A DNA stretch of 64,000 bases from NCBI GenBank assembly GCA_947646735.1, contig CANTFK010000580.1:124001-188000 (forward strand). The letters run 5' to 3'. Both the position numbers and the translations under genes were made by a program. Of the stretch, positions 11,720 through 24,589 are shown in pieces (position 1 is the stretch's first letter; the number at the start of each line of letters is the position of its first letter). This DNA comes from Peronospora farinosa. Taxonomy: Eukaryota; Oomycota; Peronosporomycetes; Peronosporales; Peronosporaceae. The notes beneath the pieces are model-generated. The model was not told where the DNA came from. It searched no databases and saw nothing but the letters and a program-made list of their open reading frames with translations.

Positions 11720-11865
11720 GCGCGGAGCGCCCTACTAGGAAAGAAGTAAGTTCTGTTGGATCTTTAGGAAGTAAAGGTAAACAGGGCTTAGCCCCAGGTG
11801 GTTCTGTGGATGCTCCCATAGAACAAGATTACGAGCCAGGCTTGTTGGTTGTGTCGTAAACCGTT

Positions 11866-12966
11866 ATGGGTTTTAAGAAACCATGGTCAATTTTAATTGA
11901 CTCAGGGGCGTCAGATAATTATGTCCGACGTCGTTCCCTTGAAGGGAGTTATCTGTATGCTAAGGCGCTAGAAGCGCAAGAGGGTGGCAGTATAACCGTG
12001 CGTCTCGCGACCGGTGTACGTGTCACCGTTCCTAAAGTTCCGTTGAACTTAGGTGTGAAGTTCTTAGACTTCAATAGCGTTGAACGCTGTCTTGTCCTAG
12101 ATTTGGACTCGAGATATGATCTCATTCTCGGTATGGCCTGGATGGAACGCCATGAGCCGTGGATCGATTGGAGATCCAAAACGTTAGGCGCAACGCGCAA
12201 TGTTCCTAGCGAAGCTTTGGAGAGTCATGAACCCACCTTCGCTAGAAAACAAAAGTGTTATTGGCGCGAGCCATTAACTGAGTCAGTTAGTGTGCTGGAC
12301 ATTGGAGTGTCTGAGCTGATAAAATCCGATGCCAACAATAATAGTGTCGAGCAGAGCTCAGTGACACTTAGTGGAACGGCACGTACTCCGTTGAGTGATA
12401 CTCAAAGTAATGTTGAGACACTGGATGTCGGTAATGACATCGGCTCTCGTATAGAGCAAGTGAAGGTCAATGACCTTGTTAGTAATATTGACTGTAAATG
12501 CGATTCACTGGATGTCGGTAATGACATCGGCTCTTGTATAGAGCAAGTTGAGGTCGATGACCTTGTTAGTGACATTGGCTGTAAATGCGATTCACTGGAT
12601 GCCGGTAATGACATCGGCTCTTGTATAGAGCAAGTTGAGGTCGATGACCTTGTTAGTGAGGTCACTGGTACTAGTGACCCACTGGATGTCGATAGTAACA
12701 TCGGCCCTCGCATAGGGCAGGTTAATGACAAGGGGTCTGTTGACCTTGGGGATGATACTATCCCAAGTACTTTGAAGAGTACGGTCTCGTCAATGAGACG
12801 GCAGCGTCGCCAGATGGCGGCTGCGAGACGCAAAGCGTCTGTTTTATCGCATAGTAATGTCAGTGACCAGTTGTACACCCTGGTCAACGGAGTGACAGGT
12901 GATGTAGATGGTGAGGTTGACCTTGAGGCCCTCCCATCATTAAATGCTCTTTTAGAGCTAGACTAA
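11866..12966 (+). CDS. Element 1 aspartic protease with a 29-residue tandem repeat tail
   Basis: A 366-codon open frame starts with ATG at 11866. The retroviral-type aspartic protease core is at the start: [12 protein letters not shown] (active-site Asp in D-S-G), followed by DLILGMAWM, the usual second strand. After about residue 130 the protein becomes acidic and repetitive. A 29-residue unit (87 bp) starting LD-x-GNDIGS repeats at 12421, 12508 and 12595, with a partial fourth at 12682. The repeat is not part of known protease domains; a spacer between protease and reverse transcriptase is a reasonable guess. An in-frame TAG lies just downstream (13129-13131), before the reverse transcriptase frame. 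Confidence 0.75.
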   Translation: MGFKKPWSILIDSGASDNYVRRRSLEGSYLYAKALEAQEGGSITVRLATGVRVTVPKVPLNLGVKFLDFNSVERCLVLDLDSRYDLILGMAWMERHEPWIDWRSKTLGATRNVPSEALESHEPTFARKQKCYWREPLTESVSVLDIGVSELIKSDANNNSVEQSSVTLSGTARTPLSDTQSNVETLDVGNDIGSRIEQVKVNDLVSNIDCKCDSLDVGNDIGSCIEQVEVDDLVSDIGCKCDSLDAGNDIGSCIEQVEVDDLVSEVTGTSDPLDVDSNIGPRIGQVNDKGSVDLGDDTIPSTLKSTVSSMRRQRRQMAAARRKASVLSHSNVSDQLYTLVNGVTGDVDGEVDLEALPSLNALLELD

Positions 12967-14244
12967 ATGTCTGTGGATGAATTTCATCAGGCCTTGAAGG
13001 CAGGTACTCTATCCGATATGGTGGTCATTCGACCTAACCTCGAGCTGAACTCATCCTCGCTTGTCGATGAGACAGTCCTCGAAGATACAAAGGCGGCACT
13101 AAGTGCACGTAGTGGCGCATCTATCCTGTAGAACCCTTCAGATCTCTACTATCCTTTAGTTAAGGAATTCCAGGACGTGGTGTGTCACGATCCACCGTCG
13201 GTTCTACCACCTGATAGGGGTGTACGTCATGAAATTGACTTGGTTCCCGGAACCAAATACTGTGTAACACGGCATTGGCCTTTGACCAAAGAACATTGTG
13301 ATGTCATTGACAAGTTCTTTCGTGCAAAGCACGCGGCGGGCATGGTGCGCGAGAGTAAATGTCCGCACTCGACACCCACTTTCTGTGTTAAGAAACCGAA
13401 TGGTAAATGGCGTATCGCTCATGCTTATAATAAGCTCAATGCAGCCACTATACCTGCACAGACGCCAATACCTAGAAAGGATGTTCTTCAGAACAATATG
13501 GTCGGTTGTACCATGTACAGTGCGCTCGACTTAGTCGATGGTTATTACCAATTGCTCATGCGAGCTAGTGATATTCCGCTTACTGCTGTTAGTACTCCGA
13601 GTGGTATGCTCTGGGAGTGGTTAGTGATGCCCCAGGGGCTATCCAATGCTCCGGCTACGTTTAACCGTTTGGTGACGCAATTGTTTCGACCCCATCTAAG
13701 TTATGCACAGACGTACTTTGATGACATTTTAGTCCATAGTCGAGCTGAACATGGGCGGTCAGATACTGAGAACCATATTGTTCATTTACGAGCTGTGCTC
13801 GAGTGCATGCGCACTAATAAGCTATATGCTAATGCATCTAAGTGCATCTTCGGGGCCGATGAGATTCCCTTTCTAGGGTGCTTCATTGGGAAACGGGGCC
13901 TACGAGCGGATCCCGCCAAGGTCAAAGCCATAGTCGATTGGCCTGTTCCACAGTCTCAGAAGGAATTGCGTAAATGGCTTGGCCTTGCCAATTACTTACA
14001 CAAGTACAGTGAGAATTACGCTGATATGGCTCGGCCGTTATCCAATCTCCTTAAAAAGGATGTGGAATGGTGTTGGCATGCCGAACACGAAAACGCTTTT
14101 CAAGCGGTGAAGGCGAGCCTTCTACATGCTCCTATTTTGGCTTTGCCAGATCTGACCGACCGTTTAGTGTCGTCTGTGACGCCTCGGATTTTGCCATTGG
14201 CAGTGCTCTGTTACAAACAGATGATTAGGGCAGTGAGCGTGTAG
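12967..14244 (+). pseudogene. Element 1 reverse transcriptase
   Basis: The frame opens at 12967, meets TAG at 13129-13131 and continues open from there. Motifs appear in order: RHEIDLVPG, KPNGKWRIAHAYNKLN, the catalytic YFDDILVHS (YxDD box, about 13711), and the thumb segment FLGCFIGKRGL. The domain copies the element's RNA into DNA. Near 14190 the frame shifts and the reading continues in another frame as RNase H, so Pol is interrupted. Confidence 0.88.
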
Positions 14245-15400
14245 TCGCTTTTGAATCTCGCCAGCTGAAAGCTGCAGAAAAGAACTATCCAGTTCATGAC
14301 AAAGAGCTGCTTGCGATGAAGTATGCCCTGGTCAAATTCAGAGTTCATCGGCTGGGCTCAAAGCCTTTTGTGATCTATACCGATCATGCGTCGTTACGCA
14401 CTGCAACTCAGTCGCCGCATCTCTCGCAGAGAATGGCCAGATGGCTGTCATTCTTTGCCGAATATAATTTCGAGGTGAAATATAAGCCGGGCAAGCAAAA
14501 TGCTTTGGCTGATGCGTTGTCACGCAGACCTGATTATGAGCTTGCTCATGTGACGACGTTGTCGTCTTCTATCACCGATCTCATCCGTACGGCGTATGCT
14601 AAAGATGATCACTGTATAGCGTTGCTACATGCTCTTGGCAGTGATGAGTTTAAAGACTCGGACATTAAATTGTCGGCACGATTGCGTGCTAGCCTCCATC
14701 GATATTCTATCGATGGGGGGCTGTTGTACTATCGTAAAGATGTGGCAGACCCCCCGCGTATTGTGGTTCCTCATGACGAGGACCTGAAGTATCGTATCCT
14801 CTATGAGGTACATGACACCGCCATCGGTGGTCATTTGGGTCGTGAAAAGACCTATGGGGCAGTATGCCAAAGTTATTGGTGGCCCAAATTATATAAATGG
14901 GTGAGCACATATGTGCGTACGTGTGAAACGTGTCAGCGGGTGAAACCCTCGCCCCATTCGGCAGTGCCGCTGGCTAGTTTGTCTATTCCCACTGGGTGCT
15001 GGGAGTCCATTAGTATGGACTTTGTATTTGGCCTACCGAAAGATTCGCATGCAATACAGGTATTGTTGTCTTTGTTGACCGCTTAAGCAAGATGGCTCAC
15101 TTAGCGGCTGTGCCAGATTCGATCGATGGTGTGGGTACAGCGGAGCTGTTTATCGATCGTGTGTTTCGCCAACATGGCTTGCCAGTGGCAATTGTTTCTG
15201 ATCGTGATCCTCGTTTCACGAGTAAATTTTGGAAGTCCGTCTTCCAGGTGCTGGGCACCCGTTTAGACATGTCCACAGCGGACCATCCGCAGACCGATGG
15301 TCAAACTGAACGCGTAAATCGCGTTGTTGAAGATATCCTACGCAGAGTTTGCGCTGAAACACCTAAGCGATGGAGCGCTATGCTCTGTAGTTGAGTTTGC
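14245..15400 (+). pseudogene. Element 1 RNase H and integrase core
   Basis: RNase H follows the frameshift (FESRQLKAAEKNYPVHDKE, then IYTDHASLR and GKQNALADALSRR). The integrase zinc-binding module H-x3-7-H...C-x2-C is at 14810-14940 (GGHLGREKTYG, TCETCQR). The catalytic core shows MDFVFG, VDRLSKMAH, VSDRDPRFTS and ADHPQTDGQTERVNR, the D,D-35-E pattern. Frameshifts occur near 15065-15090 and 15385. Lacking these frames intact, the copy cannot make an integration-competent enzyme. Confidence 0.85.
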
Positions 15401-16436
15401 TCTCAATAATTCCGTGCACGACTCTACCGGCTACACTCCGTTCTATGTGAATGGCCTCACACACCCACGCGTTCCGTTAACGCTACCACCGAGTGGTTCA
15501 GGGCTTGGTGGGGGAGAGGTTGCCGATCGGCTTACTGATGTCAGCCCTAATACTGTTAAGAAACAGGTAAATGCGTTTCTCGCAACGCGACTAAATGTCT
15601 TACGACATGTGCAAGATGCAATGGCTGATAGTCAAGATAAACAAAAGAAATATGCAGATGCGAAAGGCAGAGGTTGTATTAATGATTATGAGGTCGGAGA
15701 CCAAGTATTATTAAATGCTAAAAATCTACCTACCAATGTAGTATCCGCTGTCTTTAAGACGAAGTTTCGCCCGCGCTTTATCGGACCCTTTAAGGTCATT
15801 GCCGAGAAAGGCACAGCGTATACGCTTAACTTGCCGCGCAAATTGCGTACACATCCTGTGTTCTATGTTGGCATGCTCAAAAGGTATCGGGATCCGTCCC
15901 AAGTAAACATTAAGGCGCTCGCGCCGAGCCCACTGGCACTGTCGCGGGACGAAGCATCTGCGCCAACAGGTCAAGCTGACCTTGCATCCGGGTCCGACTC
16001 TCTTCCAGGGACGCAAGCCGGGAGTTCATCGTCTGCCTCTCCTCACGAAGGGACCGCACCTCTTGAACAAGCTCGGCATGAGCTTGTGCCGATACACCGG
16101 CCTCCTCCGGCTTTGCTCGATGCGCAGGGGAACCTACAGTTCCATGTGGAGCGTCTACTGCAGAAGCGTCGCCGCCATGGTCAAAACCAGTATCTGGTAA
16201 AGCGGCGGGGTTGTCCCGAGTCGTGGAACTCATGGGAGTTTGAGACTGCCCATACGCCGTGGACGTTTTTGAGCGTCGTGCGCAGGGTCCGCCTGTTGGC
16301 GCTGACGCTTCTCACCAGTAATGGTGAGGGTAGGCGGGTTAGCGGCCTCGGCCTGTCGTGGACTCGCGGCTACAGGGGTAGCCGAAACATTGGGCTGCTG
16401 GGTAGCAGTCGCATAATGCGTTCATTGATATTTTAA
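15401..16436 (+). pseudogene. Element 1 integrase C-terminus and chromodomain
   Basis: This frame carries the integrase tail (EFALNNSVHDSTGYTPFYV and the GPF-type segment FIGPFKVIAEKG), a low-complexity linker, and a chromodomain at about 16130-16245 (VERLLQKRRR then NQYLVKRRGCPES). The chromodomain normally has Trp where this copy has Arg (YLVKRRG instead of YLVKW-x-G), removing one residue of the aromatic cage that binds methylated histone tails. After the chromodomain the frame continues about 60 codons with a composition unlike protein, in the region that overlaps the antisense frames. Confidence 0.75.
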
Positions 16437-17177
16437 TTTTCCCCGGGCCTTCAATTTAGCGTAATCGTAACGCATCTTCCGCTCGAGTCGAACATCTGAC
16501 ACATCGGCACTTGCCCGTAGGGCCAATATGCTGCTTAAACATCGCGCATAATGCGCCCAGCGGCTGAAAGCCGTGTCTTCTTCGTCCTCGGTTTCCCCTG
16601 CGAACAGAAGGATGGGAACACCCTTTATGGGAGGAACTGGCGCACCGCGCACTTGCATGTTAAGGCGTGCCAAGTATTGGCTTTGTGTAGTGATGTGGGG
16701 TTTCAGATATCGTTGTCGAAGTGCCGTGCGCGTGGCAACATCCTCAGGTGAAATGGCCTCAGGCCCAATGGTCCAACCAGAAAGGGAATGCCCAGATGCT
16801 TCCTTTAGGCGTTCTTCCACCGTAGGTGGCTTGAACCTGTACTGTCGGTGGTCCTGCAGTCTCGTCATATTCTTCGTCCGGCGCTTGGCGCCTTCCTCTT
16901 GGTAGATGGTCCGCTGTTGCTGCTCGTCGAGTGGGTTGGTAACTGTTACCGTTGATGATACGTCAGGCGGGTCACGTAACGCTGTTAGCGCATCTGCATC
17001 ACCACGTTCAGGGAACGGATTCGGTGCATGACTAGTGTCATCTTCACCCGTGAGGGTGGCTAAAGGGGACCCATCGGGTCCCACAAAGACGGTGTCACTT
17101 TCGTAATCAACCGCTTCGTCAATGTTGTCTTCAATGAGGTCCCGAAGAGTATGTGAATCACTGCCGGGAGGCGTCAT
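15910..17177 (-). CDS. Antisense coding region of element 1 (aORF), in three consecutive frames
   Basis: On the strand opposite to Pol, an ATG at 17177 opens a 251-residue frame to 16422: an acidic start, then a basic segment with GAKRRTKNMTRLQDHRQYRF, ending in a helical Arg/Lys-rich part. Beyond the TGA, two further open frames have plausible protein composition. One is an Ala/Pro/Gln-rich stretch (16240-16400). The other is a frame with a strong heptad coiled coil (EVRSLREERQTMNSRLASLE, 15910-16233). Together they suggest one protein of about 420 residues broken by two frameshifts, or a spliced gene. The start lies 111 bp inside the 3' LTR. Accessory antisense ORFs are known in some plant LTR elements; I recognise no domain here, so function is unknown. 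Confidence 0.55.
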
Positions 17178-17276
17178 GTTATGTGCCGTGAACAAACCGT
17201 GAGGTTTTAAGCGTTCGCTAAAGCACTACCTCTAAGAGGAAAAATGTCGAGTGACATTCTATGGGAACGTCAGTCT

Positions 17277-17288
17277 GGTGGGGGAGGG
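17277..17288 (+). other. Element 1 polypurine tract
   Basis: GGTGGGGGAGGG sits directly against the first base of the 3' LTR, the expected place for the plus-strand primer of reverse transcription. Confidence 0.8.
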
Positions 17289-17922
17289 TGTAACGGGGTT
17301 ACACCACGGTTGTAGCGTCTTTCCGAGAGTTTACGGTTAAACTCCCCTTTGTATTGCATATAATGCATTATTATACTTCTCTATAGAGAGGTATTAAGTA
17401 TGAGCGTTAAGATACGGTATTCGGTAATACCGTATCTTATCGATTGAGATTCGATAAATCACTAACGCTGTATTAAGTACATCATACACAGATGTTTAGA
17501 CGATACGTCGTCCAATAGCAAAGTCTGCATATAATAATTACTATTATAGTAATTAATCTAGTGTACTTAGAGTAGGACTATTCATAAAATCTTAAAGCAT
17601 AAATAAAATCAGTTCTCCTTTTGAGTTTAAGATTGCAAGTCGTTCTAACTTGTTCTCTTGTGCACTTCGTGCGTTGGTTCTCTAAACCCCTAAGCTTCTA
17701 GCTTGTTCTTTCACTCTGTGCGTTGGTTCTCTGAACCTTAAGCTTATTGCTTGCTGACTAAAGTCTCTTTCCTAGTTCCTTAGAACAGGGTGACTTTAAG
17801 TCGTTTAATTAGTTCCTTAGAGCTAAGTGGCTTTTAGCCTTAACTCTATTTAGTTCTCTAGAACTAAGAGGCTTCCAGCCGAAAGTCTTCCTCTGGCTAA
17901 AGAGCTGTGCAGCTCCGCTACA
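17289..17922 (+). repeat. Element 1 3' LTR
   Basis: The LTR is 634 bp, begins TGTAACGGGG and ends CCGCTACA. It is followed by TCCTC, the second copy of the target duplication. It differs from the 5' LTR at about ten positions, mostly single-base changes plus two small indels. Confidence 0.93.
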
Positions 17923-18560
17923 TCCTCGCTTCTTATGCTGTTATCCTGGCGACGTCCCCGATAAAGTATGCCTTCAAAACGGATACTAAACTTTCTGTAT
18001 CTTGCGCTTGTCTTATACGATCGATCTGCACTTACTGCACGATCTCCTCTTGTACGACTTCTGGCTGACAGACTTCTCATGGCTGATCGGGTGATCGCGG
18101 CCACTTGACTACCTGATTAAACTGACTTATAATCAACAACTCATTGAATCGATTAAGTATGATCAGGTCCTGACGATCTTGATTAAAAACAACGATCACA
18201 CCTTTTTCTTGCTGTAGAGCTTCTCTTGCTAGCGGATCAGCACTCTACTTCCAGTCTCGCGTGATATGCAGGAAATCGTGGTTTGACCACGATCGGGTTT
18301 TTTGCCTAGTCGTATGACGCAGCAATTGCAAACCTGGTGCTTTGCAGTCGATCTCGCTACGCATATGGATCAAAGCGGAGGAGCCCACGATCACGACGCA
18401 ACCGCCTGGCGCGAGAACGCAAACTCGCCAACATGCATTGGAAACAGATGATCCGCGGGAAGCACGACTGCAGATTCGAAATGCTAATGAACGTGCAAGA
18501 CGTGCAGCACGACCACTTATGGTGCAAATACGAGATCTTCGCATTAATCGTGAAGCACAC
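17923..18560 (-). pseudogene. Continuation of the element-2-type Gypsy relic (second RNase H)
   Basis: Minus-strand fragments match element 2 just upstream of its integrase. EGILYRGRRQ (about 17965) matches EGLLVYCPGQR. The segment at 18245-18350 (HMRSEIDCKAPGLQLLR, then HITRDWK) matches RQMRGEIECKGSGLSPLR and HVKRDWN of the archaeal-type RNase H. Frameshifts and stops are frequent. It is the other half of the relic at 9183-10020, separated by the insertion of element 1. Confidence 0.7.
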
Positions 18561-18817
18561 GCAGCGCAGAGGGGGAAACAAAACCAGAAGAAGTAGCTGC
18601 TGCTAGCAATACGTTCAACATTTATCTGTAGGCCATGACTGAAATCTATTGAGTATAATGTATATAATAATTCTGTGCGTCGTGCTATATAATCAAACAG
18701 GAAAATCCACGGAGCATCAAGCCACCGCTAACGAGGTGCAAATCATCAAACGCATGAAGTCGCCGACATTCACCATTAAGGACCTAACACGAATAACGAA
18801 AACTCTCGCTGCATCTT

Positions 18818-20791
<1,974 letters not shown>

Positions 20792-20950
20792 TCCTTGCTT
20801 ACACCCACCTTGATAACAATCCAGTAGGATACCGGTATACCGATACTGTAAGATCCCACGGTATATCCATCTGCATACTTGTCATTTTATCTCGAAATAT
20901 CCGATAAAACCGACAACCTATTCTCGTCGTTAGAATCAGTTGATATCAAT
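20792..20950. promoter_or_regulatory. Divergent promoter region between acetyltransferase and membrane-protein genes
   Basis: Only 159 bp separate the two start codons. TCATTTT at 20882-20888 fits the oomycete initiator consensus YCAYTYY and lies 63 bp upstream of the plus-strand ATG at 20951. No TATA box stands out. The placement suggests a shared bidirectional promoter; this is inferred from spacing only. Confidence 0.5.
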
Positions 20951-23900
20951 ATGACGGACGAGCAGGAGCTCGAGCTGGACGAGCAGGAGCTCGAGCTGGA
21001 CGAGCAATTGGCGTCCCGCCAGCCGCTACTGGAACAGCACGATGCTTTAATTAAGAAGAAGAAGACAAAGCCGTGGTATCGTCGTCGTCTAGTAATGATC
21101 TCGGGCGCTGTATTACTTCTCTTGGGCATCAGTTACACTCTCATCTCGAGTCAAATCTCTCGCATTGCTTCCCAAGCCATTACAGACACGGTTATGCACG
21201 TGACAAAGATGGATCTGAGTCATCCAGAATCTACATCTGTAACGCTAAATCTGAGTCTGAGTCTCGAGGTGATGTCGTCGTTCCCTGCGACGGTAGACGC
21301 CACGACGTTTGTTATTGCGTACCAGGACGTTATAGTTGGAAGTTTTCAAGCCCCTGTGATGCACATGAGACACGGTATGAATGAACTGGTTTTTTCGAAT
21401 TCCACGCTCGAGATTCAGGACAAAAAGGCTTGGAACCACTTTGCAGGAGACATGATGAAACTCTCTCAGATTCAGTATCAGATTAGCAGTTCTCTGATCA
21501 TTCACGTTCGACTATTGAGAGGACTTGTGACCTTTAGTGCGTCAGATATTCCGTTGCACAAGAGTATGACGTTGAAGGGGATAAATGGACTTCAAGACAT
21601 GCAGATTGCTCAGGTAAACATGGATAATTCGACGCAGAAAAAGGTGTTGGCAACGATCAAGACGTGCATTCGTAATCCATCGATCACGACGATTCGACCG
21701 GTGGGAGCACTATGTCTAAATGCTCATTATCCACGATTAGGGGAGGGTACGTTGGTGGCGCACTTGAGAACATCGGCGGATACGGGTTTGTCGATTGCTG
21801 ACGGACAACCGTCGCATCCGTTCTGTGCGTCGTTACAGGGGACGACGGACATGAGCAAGGGGTATAATTTGCTGGAACTGCAGGGACAAATGCTCGGCGT
21901 GAACTCGGAAGCGATTAGTGGACTGATTACCAAATATTTGAGCAATGTGTCGGCAGCGCTTACGGTCGTAATGTGTGAGTCTCGGGCCTCATCGGTGGAC
22001 TTGTACAACCAAGCAATGAAGAACTTGACGATCAAAAGCTTACTGCCGCCGCAGAAAGACCCACTTGTTGAGAATATATTTCTCCAAGGTATTTCCTTGT
22101 ATCCTCCCGCAGAGGGCAAGGAGAACGATATTGTACGGCTTGATACTGCAGTATTGGTAGAAGCGACGAGTCCGTTAGGACCTAGTTCAGTTTTGACGGT
22201 CACGGATGTGCACATGAACGTGAGTCTTACTGGCGCTGGCTTGGCTCTAGGGACGCTGTCAACGGTGTCCGTTGATATTATTGACGGAGAACTAGTTGGT
22301 CGACGCAATATTTCAGTCGATTGTTTGACGAAGCTTGACTTTGCGGAAGGGGGAAAGGCCTTTGGCAAGTTCGTTCGAGCATCCGTCGTGAAGGAGAAGG
22401 TTTCGTTGACTCTTGCTGGAAACATGGATGTGGTTTGCCAAGGAGCTTTAGGTATGTTGTTACGATTGTAAGGATATGCTTGTCATTTTCGTTAACGACG
22501 TTTCCGTGTGTGTGTTTTTTCGCAGGAAAACTCAAGCTGTTCGGCTTGTCTCTTCACGCCATCGCTTTGTTGAGTGGAATGAATAATTTTAAAAATGTGA
22601 CTGTCGAGAGTTTTAGTCTACCAGGAACTGGTAGCACGATAGAACACGAAGAACCGATTCAGACTCAAGTTCAAATTCGTAACCCGTCTGTATTTACAGT
22701 GTCTATTGGTACATTCTGGATGGATTTGAGTTTGAATGCATCCCGAGAGAAGTTTGGAGAACTTCATGGTACGATGCATCTGGCCCCTGGAAGGAACAGG
22801 CTGGATATGAACGGTCACTTGAAGCCGATCAAGGACGCGACAGGCCAAGTGAGTGACGCCGTGGCCGATTTTTTTTCTAGGTATCTGAATGGAAATAGCT
22901 CGCAAGTTGTTGTTAAAATTACAGGCACGCAGTACAGCAATTGTATCTGGATGCGGGAGGCGCTGGTGGGATTAACGATTGGAACTAGCTTTCCAGGAGT
23001 CGGGAAGGGCTTCCAGATGATCTCGGAAATTAAGATGAAACAGCTTGATGTTATTTTAGACAAGTCTCCGCCTGGTGAGAGAGGGCCGACGACCAATACG
23101 CGTATGCAGGTTCGTGCAGATATGAAAGCGAGTGTGAAGATGCCACACACCATTGGCATTCCATTGCAGATTTCAAATCTGTCGATTGCAGTTACCCTCG
23201 AAAATGAAAATAGTCAGCACCTTGGCTCATTAGTTTCTGCCCGTGAGACCTGTGAATTCAATCAGTCGGATCATGGTGCATTCCTATTGAATATGAGCCA
23301 CTATTATCCGATTGGTTTTAACAACTACGATGACGTCGGGCATATGTCTGGTTTTATTAAAGACTTGCTCACGAAGAATGAAAGTATCATGATGCGACTG
23401 AAAAGCGACTTGGGTGCGAACCAAGGAGCGTTTCCGGATATTATAACGAGAATGGGGATGCTTGCTCTTCGTAACATTCCGGTTGCTGGTGCACCGCTCA
23501 TTCCAGCAATGGATTCTTTTCGCCATCCGCCGGTCAAGATCCTTAGTGTCGACATTCAGCAAGGGTCTAAGCAGTCGATGATCATGTCGATGGAATTTTC
23601 TCTACAAAATCCCTCTATTGTGCTAGCAAAGCTGGGCTCGCTCGCGCTGGATGTGTTTTTCGATGGAGTTCGAATGGGCTCTGCAATGATCTCAGATTTT
23701 AGTCTGAATTGCTGCGACAAGCTGACGATTCTCCGAGGTAGTTTTGAATACAAACCGCTGCCAAGTGATCTTGCAACTGCAGAAAGGTTCCTGTCGAACT
23801 TCGTGTCCGGCTACTACACGCACGGGGCTGCTCAGGAGGTATTATTCTGTAAGTTGACTTTGTAATTCTATGATCTCATGTGTTTTGCTGCTCTTGGTCG

Positions 23901-24589
23901 TAGATTGTTATCAAAGGATCCGCAGCAAGCACGTCACTCGATCTACTTCGACCAGCGCTGAAGGTTCTTTCGATCCCCTCGAAATTGCCTACTTTGGCCG
24001 AGATGTTTCCATTAACGCCAACTCTTGTCACTTCATCGTTGTTATACATTCCGCCAATTTTCCATCCGACGCATATCCCCATATCTCTTGAGCTGCGAAA
24101 TCCGTTTAGTGAAAGTATTATGGTTACAGCAATTGACATGGAGCTGTACCCTTGTGAAGACCAGATTTTAGGTGCGTGTGAATCTTACGATGTCTACTAA
24201 TGGCTTCAGTGATAATCACCATTTTCCTTCTGATAGGTGGTGACGGCAAATTGGTGTGCAAGAAGTACTTTGACAACTCTCTGGCTCGGTTCGCTCCTGC
24301 AGTGTTCCATCCGATTTTTATCCCTGCAAATACCAATAGCTGCTTCTCATGCTGTCGTGGCTCATGCTGCGACGATCATGTGAAGTTATGTCCACATGCA
24401 TCGGTTGATAAGTGTATGAACGCTGCCGTGCAGAGCTTGTTGAGCCCGGAGGCCATTGCGACAATAATCCATACGCTGGCAGGTGGATTACTGATGAGAA
24501 TCAACGGTACAATCGGAGCATCGATCGGTGACTATGCTACGCATCTGATGTACCAGCAAGATGATCTCTTCGTCGCGATGGCCAAGTAG
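20951..24589 (+). CDS. Large single-pass membrane protein with repeated LEA-2/DUF3712-like domains, 4 exons
   Basis: Exons 20951-22451, 22526-23838, 23904-24171 and 24237-24589 join in frame (introns 74, 65 and 65 nt, all GT-AG) to give about 1144 residues. I chose ATG at 20951 because the frame upstream has no ATG. The start is acidic with a doubled 8-residue unit (EQELELDE), then a basic KKKKTKPWYRRR and a transmembrane helix at about residues 45-63. This suggests a type II orientation with a very large outer or lumenal part. The remainder has repeated beta-rich segments of the form (I/V)-R-NP-S-x-F-T/I-x-x-IG (for example TCIRNPSITTIRPVGAL, QIRNPSVFTVSIGTFWMDL, FSLQNPSIVLAKLGSLAL), resembling LEA-2 or fungal DUF3712 domains. 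A Cys-rich patch (CFSCCRGSCCDDH) lies near the C-terminus. Function unknown. Confidence 0.85.

Larger units (their letters stand above)
10026..17922 (+). mobile_element. Element 1: structurally complete Ty3/Gypsy LTR retrotransposon
   Basis: Two LTRs (10026-10658 and 17289-17922) differ at roughly ten positions. They are flanked by the 5-bp target duplication TCCTC (10021-10025 and 17923-17927). Order of parts: gag, protease, reverse transcriptase, RNase H, integrase, chromodomain, then a region with antisense coding capacity, a purine-rich tract GGTGGGGGAGGG (17277-17288) and the 3' LTR. The order reverse transcriptase, RNase H, integrase places it in Ty3/Gypsy, and the chromodomain in the chromovirus-like group. 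Gag and Pol carry several frameshifts and stops, so this copy is not autonomous. It is inserted in a decayed element-2-type Gypsy lying in the opposite orientation. Confidence 0.93.

Noticed and set aside
21727..22425. Minus-strand open frame of 232 codons
   Set aside because: Shadow of the membrane-protein gene; no protein-like motifs, and the sense strand carries a continuous spliced frame.
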